From contig OZ241385.1 of the NCBI GenBank assembly GCA_965200825.1, forward strand, positions 1,364,001 to 1,428,000: 64,000 bases of DNA, read 5' to 3'. This document shows, one piece after another, positions 1 to 7,723 of the stretch. Under the pieces are notes generated by a model, which did not search any database, was not told where the DNA came from, and worked only from the letters and a program-made list of their open reading frames with translations. The stretch is from Bin80 sp026709335 (GTDB taxonomy: Bacteria > Bacteroidota > Rhodothermia > Rhodothermales > Bin80). Numbering within the stretch: the stretch's first letter is position 1; each line of letters starts with the position of its first letter. The translations under genes and the position numbers were made by a program.

Positions 1-1
1 C

Positions 2-673
2 GGCTGGATTCAGGTTCCTTTGCGGGAAAAACTTGAAAAAAAACTTGAAATTCCTGCAATCATAGAAAATGATGTAAATGCTGCCGTACTCGCAGAAGCT
101 GCAGTGCGAAAGTTTTCATCAAACGCACCATTCGTTTATATGACGATAAGTACAGGAATTGCAGCAGGGATTATCGTTGGCGGCAAAATAGTGAACGGCG
201 CGAACTATTGTGCAGGTGAGGTTGGATGGATGATTCCTGATCCTGAGCTTCTTGGCCGGAAATGGCAGCCAGGAGGGTGCACGGAGCGCCATGCCGGTGG
301 GAGAGGACTGGCCACTCAATGGGCCCGTATTCAAGGAGGTTCACCAGACTCAAAGCGGGCAATCGAAGTATTTGATGCCGCTGACAGAGGGAATGAGGCG
401 GCACAAAAGCTAATTCAAACTGCCTCGAAATATCTCGCACAGACAGCCGTGGGACTGGCATGCGTTTTGGACCCTGAGTTGATCGTTTTAGGTGGAAGTA
501 TTGGACGGGCACGACCAGAAATTATTGAACTAATGCGCCAGGAATTGACAAATGCCGTTCCTTATCCTCCGGCCTTAGATTCATCCTTGCTCGAAGATGA
601 TGCCCCGTTAGTAGGTTCCTTACTTTTAGCAGATTCCTTGGCCGGAGGCTCACTTTCTTCCACGGATGATTGA
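2..673 (+). CDS. ROK family sugar kinase/regulator, C-terminal part (5' end outside window)
   Basis: The frame is open from the window edge. Residues before the first TTG (GWIQVPL) are the usual lead-in to the ROK motif that follows (IENDVNAAVLAEA), so the start lies upstream. The next segment, TISTGIAAGIIVGGKIVNGA, is the phosphate-binding glycine-rich region, then GEVGW and a reduced metal-binding region that keeps GCTE but lacks the full CxCGxxGC pattern. The end (DPELIVLGGSIG, then DAPLVGSLLLA) is a complete ROK C-terminus plus about 15 residues. ROK proteins are cytoplasmic ATP-dependent hexose or N-acetylhexosamine kinases, or HTH repressors; the N-terminus that would decide is missing. 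The last 112 bp overlap the convergent gene at 562. Confidence 0.88.
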   Translation, partial: GWIQVPLREKLEKKLEIPAIIENDVNAAVLAEAAVRKFSSNAPFVYMTISTGIAAGIIVGGKIVNGANYCAGEVGWMIPDPELLGRKWQPGGCTERHAGGRGLATQWARIQGGSPDSKRAIEVFDAADRGNEAAQKLIQTASKYLAQTAVGLACVLDPELIVLGGSIGRARPEIIELMRQELTNAVPYPPALDSSLLEDDAPLVGSLLLADSLAGGSLSSTDD

Positions 674-969
674 ACATTTGAGTTCAAGCTTCCATCATAG
701 GTTCCATCTAAAGCCATTTGCAGGGCCCGCAAAACCTGATCAACATCGAGGTCTACGGCCTTTGCATAGGCTTGGGTCATCGATTGCAGGTAAATCTTGT
801 GAAAATTTTGATTGTTGTAGAGGCAATTAGTTTCATATTCCTTCAGAACCGTCTTGATGATGCGGGTTTCTGCATGAACGGTATCTAGTGAAATGCCACG
901 TAATTTTCTGAGACGACGCAAATCCTGTGCGTATTCGTATCTGGCCTTTTCAAATTTATTCATCGACAT
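562..969 (-). CDS. RodZ-like helix-turn-helix protein without membrane segment
   Basis: 135 residues. Residues about 10-85 fit the HTH_25 domain at the N-terminus of the cell-shape protein RodZ: LRRLRKLRGISLDTV (helix-turn-helix start), an acidic EYETN segment, then YLQSMTQAYAKAVDLDVDQV, which matches the 'RaYAkaLgLD' end of that domain. The rest is a low-complexity Ser/Glu/Lys tail. RodZ normally has a transmembrane helix and a periplasmic part; neither is present here, so the protein should be cytosolic. The tail is encoded antisense to the 3' end of the ROK gene. It may bind DNA or MreB-like partners; the exact role is unknown. Confidence 0.75.
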   Translation of the reverse strand: MSMNKFEKARYEYAQDLRRLRKLRGISLDTVHAETRIIKTVLKEYETNCLYNNQNFHKIYLQSMTQAYAKAVDLDVDQVLRALQMALDGTYDGSLNSNVQSSVEESEPPAKESAKSKEPTNGASSSSKDESKAGG

Positions 970-1236
970 GTACCCAAGGCTTATTCACCGCATTTTGATT
1001 GAACGAGAGGGCAAAAAGATAGCATAAATAGAACCATGCAGAATGTACTACTCTTTGATGAACGGCGATGTGAAGAGATAGATATCAATCTGTGAGATAT
1101 ATCTGCGTCTATCCTCCAAGGCATAGATCATTGAAAGATGAACCACATCATCCCTCAGATATCTGAACATCAAATTCCCAGATTCTTTGGGGGTGCATCT
1201 CCAAAGATAATATAGTTTGAAGCATGTTTGTATCCG

Positions 1237-1310
1237 TCGGGACGGCGAGATTCGAACTCACGACCCCTTCAACCCCATTGAAGTGCGCTACCTGGCTGCG
1301 CCACGTCCCG
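1237..1310 (-). tRNA. tRNA-Pro (anticodon GGG)
   Basis: On the minus strand the acceptor stem CGGGACG pairs with CGTCCCG. The D arm is GCGC/GCGC, the anticodon stem is CTTCA/TGAAG with the 7-base loop ATGGGGT (anticodon GGG), and the T arm is GTGAG-TTCGAAT-CTCGC. The discriminator is A. The next bases read CGG, so the 3' CCA is not encoded and must be added after transcription. Confidence 0.95.
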
Positions 1311-1321
1311 TACATATGTAA

Positions 1322-1648
1322 TTACGCCAATTGCCGAACGATGTTCTCCAGAAATGAACGAAGTTTCAGTAGCTCCTGCCGTGAGGCTTCCTGTTGACTT
1401 CCCTTCTCATTATTCTCGCTAAGAGCCTGTCGAGCACCTTCGAGAGTATATTTCCTGACTCGTAACAAATCATAGAGCCGATGAACCAGAGTAAGATCTT
1501 CGCTTGAATAAATTCGCCGACCAGCGCTGTTTTTGCGAGGTTTGAGCTGTGGAAACTCACTCTCCCAATAGCGCAACACATACGTTTCGACTCCAATCAT
1601 CTCACTTACTTCTCCAATCGAGTGGTATAACTTGGTAGTTTTTTCCAT
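1322..1648 (-). CDS. MerR family transcriptional regulator
   Basis: 108 residues. The N-terminal 70 are a MerR winged helix: the helix-turn-helix starts at SIGEVSEMIGV, followed by VLRYWESEFPQL, RRIYSSEDL and VHRLYDLLRVRKYTLEGARQAL. The remaining 35 residues form a short coiled coil, the dimerisation helix. There is no Cys-rich metal site or effector domain, so it resembles the small MerR proteins widespread in Bacteroidota whose ligand is unknown. It lies 12 bp from tRNA-Pro on the same strand and would be transcribed first, so a shared transcript is possible. The target is not identifiable from the sequence. Confidence 0.9.
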   Translation of the reverse strand: MEKTTKLYHSIGEVSEMIGVETYVLRYWESEFPQLKPRKNSAGRRIYSSEDLTLVHRLYDLLRVRKYTLEGARQALSENNEKGSQQEASRQELLKLRSFLENIVRQLA

Positions 1649-1896
1649 TGAAAATTTTGGAAATTATGTATATACGTGTGCACCCAAGATATTGTAATTT
1701 ACTGCAACTTTGGTGTAGAATTGAAAGGTCTTGAAGAAATGAACATTTTTATGACAACCACCTTGATCTGATTCTCCATGGTGTCTTAGACACTGGATTT
1801 AACCCAACTGGGCGTCGCCATATCATTTTGATTTGTCCGATTTTTCATCCAGCTTTGAGACTTTTAAGTCTCTATAAGGTACGACTTTTCTCCTTT

Positions 1897-4785
1897 CTAG
1901 CTGGGTCTGGTAGACTTACCTCCATGAACACTGGGTTCAGCGCACCATTGTTCGCGCACAACTGCGACATTACCAAGCAAGTGATCTGGTACCCCCAAAA
2001 GGGTTACCAGAATTGCATGATCAAGCTCAATGCGCGCATCATCTCTGTAGGCTTCATTTGCAGGCAGGAATTTTTTATCACGAAAATCATTGAATATTTT
2101 TTCACAGAGATCAAGTTGCTCATTGCTGAAGCTACTTGTATTGACGGATAATACACGAGGCAGAACCGAGATAGTTAGAATAGAGCGTCCCTTCTGCTGC
2201 CTACTTCCAGTCCACCAAGAGGATATCAAGCCAAGAGTCGTATTCGCCCACAGTACAATCGGAATTTCCCATTCTTTCTTGGTAATAAAATTTGGCCATG
2301 CAGGGCCACCAAGGGAAGGTTTTTCGGTCATACAAGCAGCCAAGGACTGAGCATTAACCTGAAAGCCAAGGCTGAAATGTAGCCGGGATGCTCCATCCTG
2401 CCACACCTTTACAGCTTCTTCTCGAAGGCCTATTCGAGGAATTCCTTGCCGGTCTGAAGCAACGATCATCTGCCTCTCACGGCTTGAATTATGCCCCCAT
2501 AGCATTGGGTATTCGGAAATCTGTGATAGCAGTTCAAGGTCAAAAGGTCCACGTGGTGTACCGTTGCTATTCCGTCCATTTATATCCCTGTGCAAGAAAC
2601 CGCGGCGACCGAGTTCTCCAAGTTCACAGATCGGTATAGAAATAGCAGATGCCATTCGAGGCAAGAGCAGGCTTCCTTCAGCAAGTGAACGCATAAGAAT
2701 TAGCAAAGAAGCCTCCTTAACTGCGAAACCTCGCCAGTTCTTTGTTCGAAAGAAGTTACCTACATCATCAGCTTTGGTCAATCGGATCCTGCCCGCCCTC
2801 AGAACACTGTCCCGTCGACTCCGCTCAATTACTTTAGCTGTAACAGCAGCTTCAAGCTGAGTAGAAGGCCTATGGAAGATATTTGTTATAAACGGGGCCT
2901 CCAACGACTTCTCATTCTCTTTCTTGCGTGTCGCTACTATGAGAATCTCTGCCATTTTTGTATCGGCCGAAAATGCTCGGGCAGTACTTCCTTCGGCTGC
3001 AATACCAACAATGATAATATCTTCATAGCATCGGCGTAGCAATTCCCGAGCGTTTTCCCAAGATTTTCCCTGCATGAAAGTTGCAGGTAAAACCAGAGCG
3101 AGCACTCCGCCCGGGCGAAGCTTGGCATGTCCTAAATCTATAAAATTGGATGCAAGTCCAGCATTCCCATGTCCGGCTGGATCGGTCAACCCTTTCCTGA
3201 TTTCCTTAAGACGTGCAGACATTTTTTCTTGCTCCTCCTTTTTCGTGCCAAACCCTGCGAATGAAGGCACAGGGACTTCGGTTGCTTCATGGTTCGTTGG
3301 TCGAGTAAATGGAGGATTCATAATCACAAGATCCATAGATCCGTGAGGAACTTCAACAATGGCACCATCCACATCATCCGCCACGGCTCCTTTTCCAGTC
3401 AATGCCTTACGTCCTGTCCCGAAAATTGCTCGGGTTTCATTGGTCTCCATCAAATCAAGAGATCCAATGAATATTCCGTTCTCGTCTCCATTATCACCAT
3501 ACGGCATGTTGATGATATGTGTATGGCCATACGTTTTGCCTGGGTGCATTCCTGAGAGTGTTGCAGCAGTCAGATGGACGGCAGATGGCATAATATCTGC
3601 GGCGGTAAACACCGACTCCATCATTTTAGCGTGTAGCCTTCCATCATCCCCACCATTTCGTCGATAACGAGATGTAAGGGCCTGGTATGTTGCTCCCAGC
3701 AGTGCACCCGTCCCACAGGCAAGATCTGCCAGTTTAAGGGAAGTAATCTGTTCAGGATCACTCCAGTCAATGCGAAGACGGGAAACCGCCAATTCGGCCA
3801 AAAGCGTAGAAGAAGACGGTAGAGTATAAAAAGTTGCCAAAAACTTACGGTCTGTAATGAGTTGCTGGAACATTCGCCCCGACAAATCCTGGATATCCAC
3901 CGTACCGAATTGTTCTAATTCAGATGCCATCTTATCCAATATAAGTATGACTTTCTGTGCATCTTTCTCTGGTAAGATCATAAAAAGATCCGATGCCAAA
4001 CTGAAAATCGGCCAGTAATTGATCTCTAAAATGACTCGCCAACAGCCAAGTACATCCCACTTAATGATCGTTCCGAATTCAGTTTTGTAATCTTCAAGAT
4101 ATTTGATCTCGGGATGGAGCCGGGCGAGACGCATATGAAAAATGACTGCATTGGCAAGAATGGCCATAGCCATTCGAGTGGTTTGCTCCCCTTCTTCCTG
4201 ATGAAGCTCTTGTGCAAGTTGATCAAGAATGTATTTGGGGGCGTGAAACTGGAGATAGCCCGCAGCTTGGCTGACCCCCAGTTCCAGTGTCTCAACTCCT
4301 TTAGTAACTCGCCGCTCGGATAAGGCCACCGTTTCTACACAGTTTGCCAAATCATCTAAATTACCTTCAATCCATCCTCTAGATGGCCAACGTGTATACT
4401 CGTCATACAAACTCTCTTTACCATCATAGGTGTATACTGCATAGAAATAACGTGAGGCCTGCACAGCGGAATCAAGAGATTCCTGTTCAATTGTCCTAAG
4501 GGAGTTAGGCAACTTGATTGCAATACACTGTTCCACCTCTTCACCTGTGACTTTGATCGTTTTCCCTAATCGTTTATATGCGTCAGATTCCACCGTAGTA
4601 GCAGGCGAAAACTCTGTTTCCAAAATAACTGTTAGCCCGCCTATATGAGAAATAACGATATCCGGCTGCTTCTTCTTTTCGACAAGGACATTTGTCTGTT
4701 CTGCCTGTACGCTCCAATTAGGGAGTTTACCTCTCAGGCAATCAGCGAGCTTTACATTCAAGGTTTTTTCCGAATTCGTGGGCAT
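1897..4785 (-). CDS. Type IIG-like restriction-modification protein (N6-adenine methylase with N-terminal nuclease-like motif)
   Basis: 962 residues, the usual size of fused Type IIG enzymes. The methylase core shows SAM motif I (LADLACGTGALLG, about residue 353) and the catalytic motif IV NPPF (in MDLVIMNPPF, about 490), typical of the gamma class of N6-adenine methylases. Upstream, residues 41-58 have PD (D42) then ETE (E56, E58) on a hydrophobic strand, a spacing like the D-x(n)-E-x-E active site of BamHI-type nucleases. The region after about 620 is the expected target-recognition part. No separate restriction, specificity or control gene is adjacent. Methylase activity is well supported; cleavage is inference. 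It could instead be a lone methylase. Confidence 0.75.
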   Translation of the reverse strand: MPTNSEKTLNVKLADCLRGKLPNWSVQAEQTNVLVEKKKQPDIVISHIGGLTVILETEFSPATTVESDAYKRLGKTIKVTGEEVEQCIAIKLPNSLRTIEQESLDSAVQASRYFYAVYTYDGKESLYDEYTRWPSRGWIEGNLDDLANCVETVALSERRVTKGVETLELGVSQAAGYLQFHAPKYILDQLAQELHQEEGEQTTRMAMAILANAVIFHMRLARLHPEIKYLEDYKTEFGTIIKWDVLGCWRVILEINYWPIFSLASDLFMILPEKDAQKVILILDKMASELEQFGTVDIQDLSGRMFQQLITDRKFLATFYTLPSSSTLLAELAVSRLRIDWSDPEQITSLKLADLACGTGALLGATYQALTSRYRRNGGDDGRLHAKMMESVFTAADIMPSAVHLTAATLSGMHPGKTYGHTHIINMPYGDNGDENGIFIGSLDLMETNETRAIFGTGRKALTGKGAVADDVDGAIVEVPHGSMDLVIMNPPFTRPTNHEATEVPVPSFAGFGTKKEEQEKMSARLKEIRKGLTDPAGHGNAGLASNFIDLGHAKLRPGGVLALVLPATFMQGKSWENARELLRRCYEDIIIVGIAAEGSTARAFSADTKMAEILIVATRKKENEKSLEAPFITNIFHRPSTQLEAAVTAKVIERSRRDSVLRAGRIRLTKADDVGNFFRTKNWRGFAVKEASLLILMRSLAEGSLLLPRMASAISIPICELGELGRRGFLHRDINGRNSNGTPRGPFDLELLSQISEYPMLWGHNSSRERQMIVASDRQGIPRIGLREEAVKVWQDGASRLHFSLGFQVNAQSLAACMTEKPSLGGPAWPNFITKKEWEIPIVLWANTTLGLISSWWTGSRQQKGRSILTISVLPRVLSVNTSSFSNEQLDLCEKIFNDFRDKKFLPANEAYRDDARIELDHAILVTLLGVPDHLLGNVAVVREQWCAEPSVHGGKSTRPS

Positions 4786-5261
4786 TTATTCTTGGGAGTG
4801 GGGAAGCTAATCACTTTGGCAAGAGCAGCGCATGGGATAAAATGTATAGTAAAATATAGACAGATCCATTCGATGAACAAATTTATCAATCGTTTAGGGC
4901 ATTATTTCTCATCGATCCAAGTTTTTAGTTTTTACGCACCTCTTTGATTCCAGATGAATCAGAGAACGCAGGAGCTCTCAGAACAATGTTTATACTCAAT
5001 ATCGGGAGTTTTGCAAGAGCCCCTTGCTATGGTTGGAAATTTATGGATCCGCTTTGACAGGTATATGGCCGTAGCATTATACCCCGGGTACACATGTAAT
5101 TCTCACAATTCTCCCGATAATCAGGAAATTACAAAGCAATGACTGAATATCACTACTTCTTGATCAGGATATATTCCCACGCTTCGGAGTATCAGTATAT
5201 CACCTTGCTCATCAGAAGATTAGCCCGATTCCATGATATGAACCGCATTCAGAGAACAGAG
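4786..5261. other. Intergenic stretch between the Type IIG-like gene and the CbiX-like gene
   Basis: No convincing gene. A 62-codon open frame at 4954-5142 has no recognisable domain and runs through a dispersed repeat copy (4978-5019). The region is AT-rich and should hold the promoter of the Type IIG-like gene; no clear TAnnTTTG element was found. Confidence 0.5.
4978..5019 (+). repeat. Dispersed 42-bp intergenic repeat, copy A
   Basis: This copy starts TCAGAACAATGTTTATACTC and ends GTTTTGCAAGAG. It matches copy B (39229-39270, minus strand) at 37 of 42 positions and copy C (44381-44422) at roughly 32 of 42, by eye. Flanks beyond the block do not align. The TTGCAAGAG end resembles insertion-sequence termini, but no transposase is near. 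Function unknown. Confidence 0.75.
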
Positions 5262-6149
5262 CTATATCTCTGTTTCTTGAATAAACTCCGCAAACAGTTC
5301 ATTGGCTGAACGCTTAATCCATTCGGTTACCCTTGGATGCGGCAACAGTCCACTCCCGTCAGAAATGTATGAAAGCCCCTCAAGCACTTCCGCATAGGGA
5401 CCAAATCCAAATAATCTGAAAGGAAGTACAATAACACGGCCATCATTCTCTGAATGATGTTCTACGAAACGACGAATCTCCGCTTCAGCATCCGGGCGTT
5501 TATCGTCCCAATCCTCTCTCAAGCTATGGACAGCAACATTACGAAAAAGCTTCGTCTCGCGGACACTCTCCGCGAGAATGTCCATTTTTCGAACCCATTC
5601 ATCATTCACTGCATCATCTCCAGAACCATGTGCAATAATGAGAACCGATTCAGTGCCTGAGCTATCAGTCAATCCAATTGCGTTGAGTGCCAGGATCTCC
5701 CCTATTTCAGGGGCATCCAATAGAGCTGTTTTACTAATTTTGACATCAGTTTGAAATTTCAGCGGATCAGGAATGGTATGACCATGGGAAGGTCCGTGAT
5801 GAGAAATAAAGAATGCAGGGGAATCTTCTCTTAGCCCAAGAAGATACTCGGTCTGATGCAGGAACGAATGTGCCGACATAAACAGACGGACAATCGCGAT
5901 ACAATTGACATTTTTCTCCTCAAGTTCAGTAATTGCTTTACTCATTGTAACAGGGTTCGCCATTCCGAAGGCAATCGATGTCGGTACAGATTCGCCGACC
6001 GGCGCAACTACTGCGCGAACTGCTTCATTCCATTCTTCAGTCCCACCATGTGCCATCACCATCAGACCACAAGAATCGGACCCGGGATCGGTTTGTGCAT
6101 GGCAGACTGAAGTTGCCATCAAAAGAACACTGAAAATCGTGAGTTTCAT
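5262..6149 (-). CDS. Exported CbiX/sirohydrochlorin-chelatase-like protein (two domains)
   Basis: 295 residues with a cleavable signal peptide (MKLTIFSVLLMATSVCHAQ). Two CbiX-type halves follow: GLMVMAHGGTEEWN near residue 28 and VLIIAHGSGDDAVNDEW near residue 168, each with the AHG histidine that binds metal in CbiX/CbiK/SirB chelatases. These enzymes normally act in the cytoplasm, inserting Co, Ni or Fe into sirohydrochlorin during B12, F430 or siroheme synthesis. The signal peptide points to the periplasm, where a periplasmic CbiK-like role in tetrapyrrole or metal handling is the closest precedent. No cobalamin biosynthesis gene is nearby. Family assignment is firm; substrate unknown. Confidence 0.8.
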   Translation of the reverse strand: MKLTIFSVLLMATSVCHAQTDPGSDSCGLMVMAHGGTEEWNEAVRAVVAPVGESVPTSIAFGMANPVTMSKAITELEEKNVNCIAIVRLFMSAHSFLHQTEYLLGLREDSPAFFISHHGPSHGHTIPDPLKFQTDVKISKTALLDAPEIGEILALNAIGLTDSSGTESVLIIAHGSGDDAVNDEWVRKMDILAESVRETKLFRNVAVHSLREDWDDKRPDAEAEIRRFVEHHSENDGRVIVLPFRLFGFGPYAEVLEGLSYISDGSGLLPHPRVTEWIKRSANELFAEFIQETEI

Positions 6150-6313
6150 TTGGATAAATTAGATAGATATTTATATTTAATCTAAATATAAATATCTCGA
6201 AGCTAAAAAACAATTATTTCCCACAATTCGAGTAGTGACCCTGTGAACGAGGCTGGTAAACACCGGGGAGATAGGACACCTGATGACTGGGCCCGGGGCC
6301 AGAGCTGCTACTC

Positions 6314-6428
6314 AGCTCTGTGAACTCAGGGAAGTGTTGATTGACTAGATTCCACAAACCAAGATGGGAACCGTTCGCTTAGCTCTGTGAGCTCAGGGAA
6401 ATGTTGTGTAGCCAGATTCCATGCATAT
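6314..6428. repeat. 67-bp imperfect tandem duplication at the 3' end of cvpA
   Basis: The block AGCTCTGTGAGCTCAGGGAA (from 6381) recurs as AGCTCTGTGAACTCAGGGAA (from 6314), and the similarity runs on to AGATTCCA in each copy. The offset is 67 bp, not a multiple of three, so the two copies are read in different frames. The cvpA stop codon at 6326-6328 lies inside the downstream copy. Confidence 0.8.
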
Positions 6429-6871
6429 GGCAATAATTCATATACATGTTCATAAAGTGCAGAAGAGATACGTGCATCATCTGATGGAATTCCAAATAGT
6501 GAGGCCAGATAAAACGTCAGACTGAGTAGCAAACCCGAAGACAAGATCCCAAGGGCCGCTCCTAATATCCGATTCAATCCACCAACCAACACGATCTTTT
6601 TGACAATACCGTCCAGAAAACGGACGCCAATCATAAAACACAGTTGCATACCCATGAATACAGCTAAAAAGCCTGCAACAGGGCTATATTCCTCAGGAAT
6701 ACCGGCCTGTCCCTCAATCCATTCCCCTGCCCCATCCATATACATGTAACCAATTACGAATGAAGCAATAAGGCTGGTGAGTCCAAGAACTTGGCGTATA
6801 AGTCCGCGGCGCAAGCCTGAGAACACTCCCACACCCAGTACAACGACTACTAACAAATCAACCCAGTTCAT
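6326..6871 (-). CDS. CvpA family inner-membrane protein
   Basis: 181 residues. It opens MNWVDLLVVVVLGVGVFSGL and RRGLIRQVLGL, the CvpA signature. Four hydrophobic segments follow (about 5-20, 27-45, 66-86, 101-127). CvpA-family proteins are membrane proteins linked to colicin V production in E. coli and to envelope homeostasis more broadly. The C-terminus (NLATQHFPELTELSERFPSW, then VESSQSTLP) spans a 67-bp imperfect tandem duplication. The second copy, read one frame over, gives LWNLVNQHFPEFTELSS, so the native end has probably been altered by an out-of-frame duplication. Upstream gene 66 bp away on the same strand. Confidence 0.9.
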   Translation of the reverse strand: MNWVDLLVVVVLGVGVFSGLRRGLIRQVLGLTSLIASFVIGYMYMDGAGEWIEGQAGIPEEYSPVAGFLAVFMGMQLCFMIGVRFLDGIVKKIVLVGGLNRILGAALGILSSGLLLSLTFYLASLFGIPSDDARISSALYEHVYELLPYAWNLATQHFPELTELSERFPSWFVESSQSTLP

Positions 6872-6937
6872 CTAAATCTGACAACAATTTATTTCAGGTA
6901 CTGTGAACAATATCTACGAAAATTATTCAATCATGAT

Positions 6938-7723
6938 TCAATCAAGGATGAAGCGTACTGCCAAGGTCACAAGCCCTGCTTGCATGACTCCCAGTGCGAT
7001 TCCTGAATAATCGTCTAATCTAGCTACACGTGGCCGTAATGAAGCGTCACCGGTTTCCTGATATTCATCATTTATCCGATCCGCCCGAAATTTATAGTGC
7101 ACCGCTACTACTCCTGCTACTACTGCTACTGCGGATGCACTCCAGTCAATCCATCTTCTTTGACGACTTACTGTACGGCTCATCCCTTGATGTTGATTTG
7201 CTGGGCTGAGTGCTGTCAGTGAAACCTGATAACGATTCCATAATTCTGTCTTTGGTTCGATGATACCAGGTGTATATCCCTCCAGCTCAATATAAAACAT
7301 GCCCTTATAAACATCTGCGGAGCTGAATACAACAGGAGTAACTCCGAGAAATCTACGTTCCGATCCTTGCTGGAGCCAGGCATCGGCTCCGAAAGGGTGC
7401 GATTCAATGCGATGATACATCGGAAAATTTAACGTAACGTAAACACTATCTCCGGGCTTTGCTTCAATGGGAGCCTGAAGCGGGGGCATACTCCACGCCG
7501 CGGGGCGAAGCGTTGACAAGCTAATCATCTCGGCGGTGGACTCAATCCAGTAAGGACTCCCTCGAACCAGCCCCAAATACAACGAATCCGCGTACACCGC
7601 GGCATCCATATCGTTACTTGTAATGTGAACAAGAACCTGTGACTGTGCCAGCCCAACAGATGGCAGGATGCTCAAGAAGATTCCTAAAAACTTTGTCCAA
7701 TACTGACTACCTTGTTTCGTCAT
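6938..7723 (-). CDS. Exported PEGA-like envelope protein
   Basis: The ATG at 7723 is chosen because it is followed directly by a signal peptide (ending PSVGLAQ); a start at 7753 would add ten residues lying inside the upstream gene. The first half is beta-rich, resembling PEGA-type carbohydrate/peptidoglycan-associated repeats (VYADSLYLGLVRGSPYWIES; later LGVTPVVFSS and GMFYIELEGYTPG). A C-terminal hydrophobic helix near residues 195-212 and another at the end (ALGVMQAGLVTLAVRF) suggest membrane anchoring. It overlaps the BamB-like gene by 17 bp, so the two are probably translationally coupled. No enzymatic motif is seen; a structural envelope role is inference. Confidence 0.65.
   Translation of the reverse strand: MTKQGSQYWTKFLGIFLSILPSVGLAQSQVLVHITSNDMDAAVYADSLYLGLVRGSPYWIESTAEMISLSTLRPAAWSMPPLQAPIEAKPGDSVYVTLNFPMYHRIESHPFGADAWLQQGSERRFLGVTPVVFSSADVYKGMFYIELEGYTPGIIEPKTELWNRYQVSLTALSPANQHQGMSRTVSRQRRWIDWSASAVAVVAGVVAVHYKFRADRINDEYQETGDASLRPRVARLDDYSGIALGVMQAGLVTLAVRFILD

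Noticed and set aside
4954..5142. 62-codon plus-strand ORF
   Set aside because: Built around dispersed repeat copy A; no independent support.
6287..6319. Terminator after cvpA
   Set aside because: GC-rich inverted repeats (GGGCCCGGGGCC; AGAGCTG/CAGCTCT) are present but no T-run follows and one overlaps the duplication.
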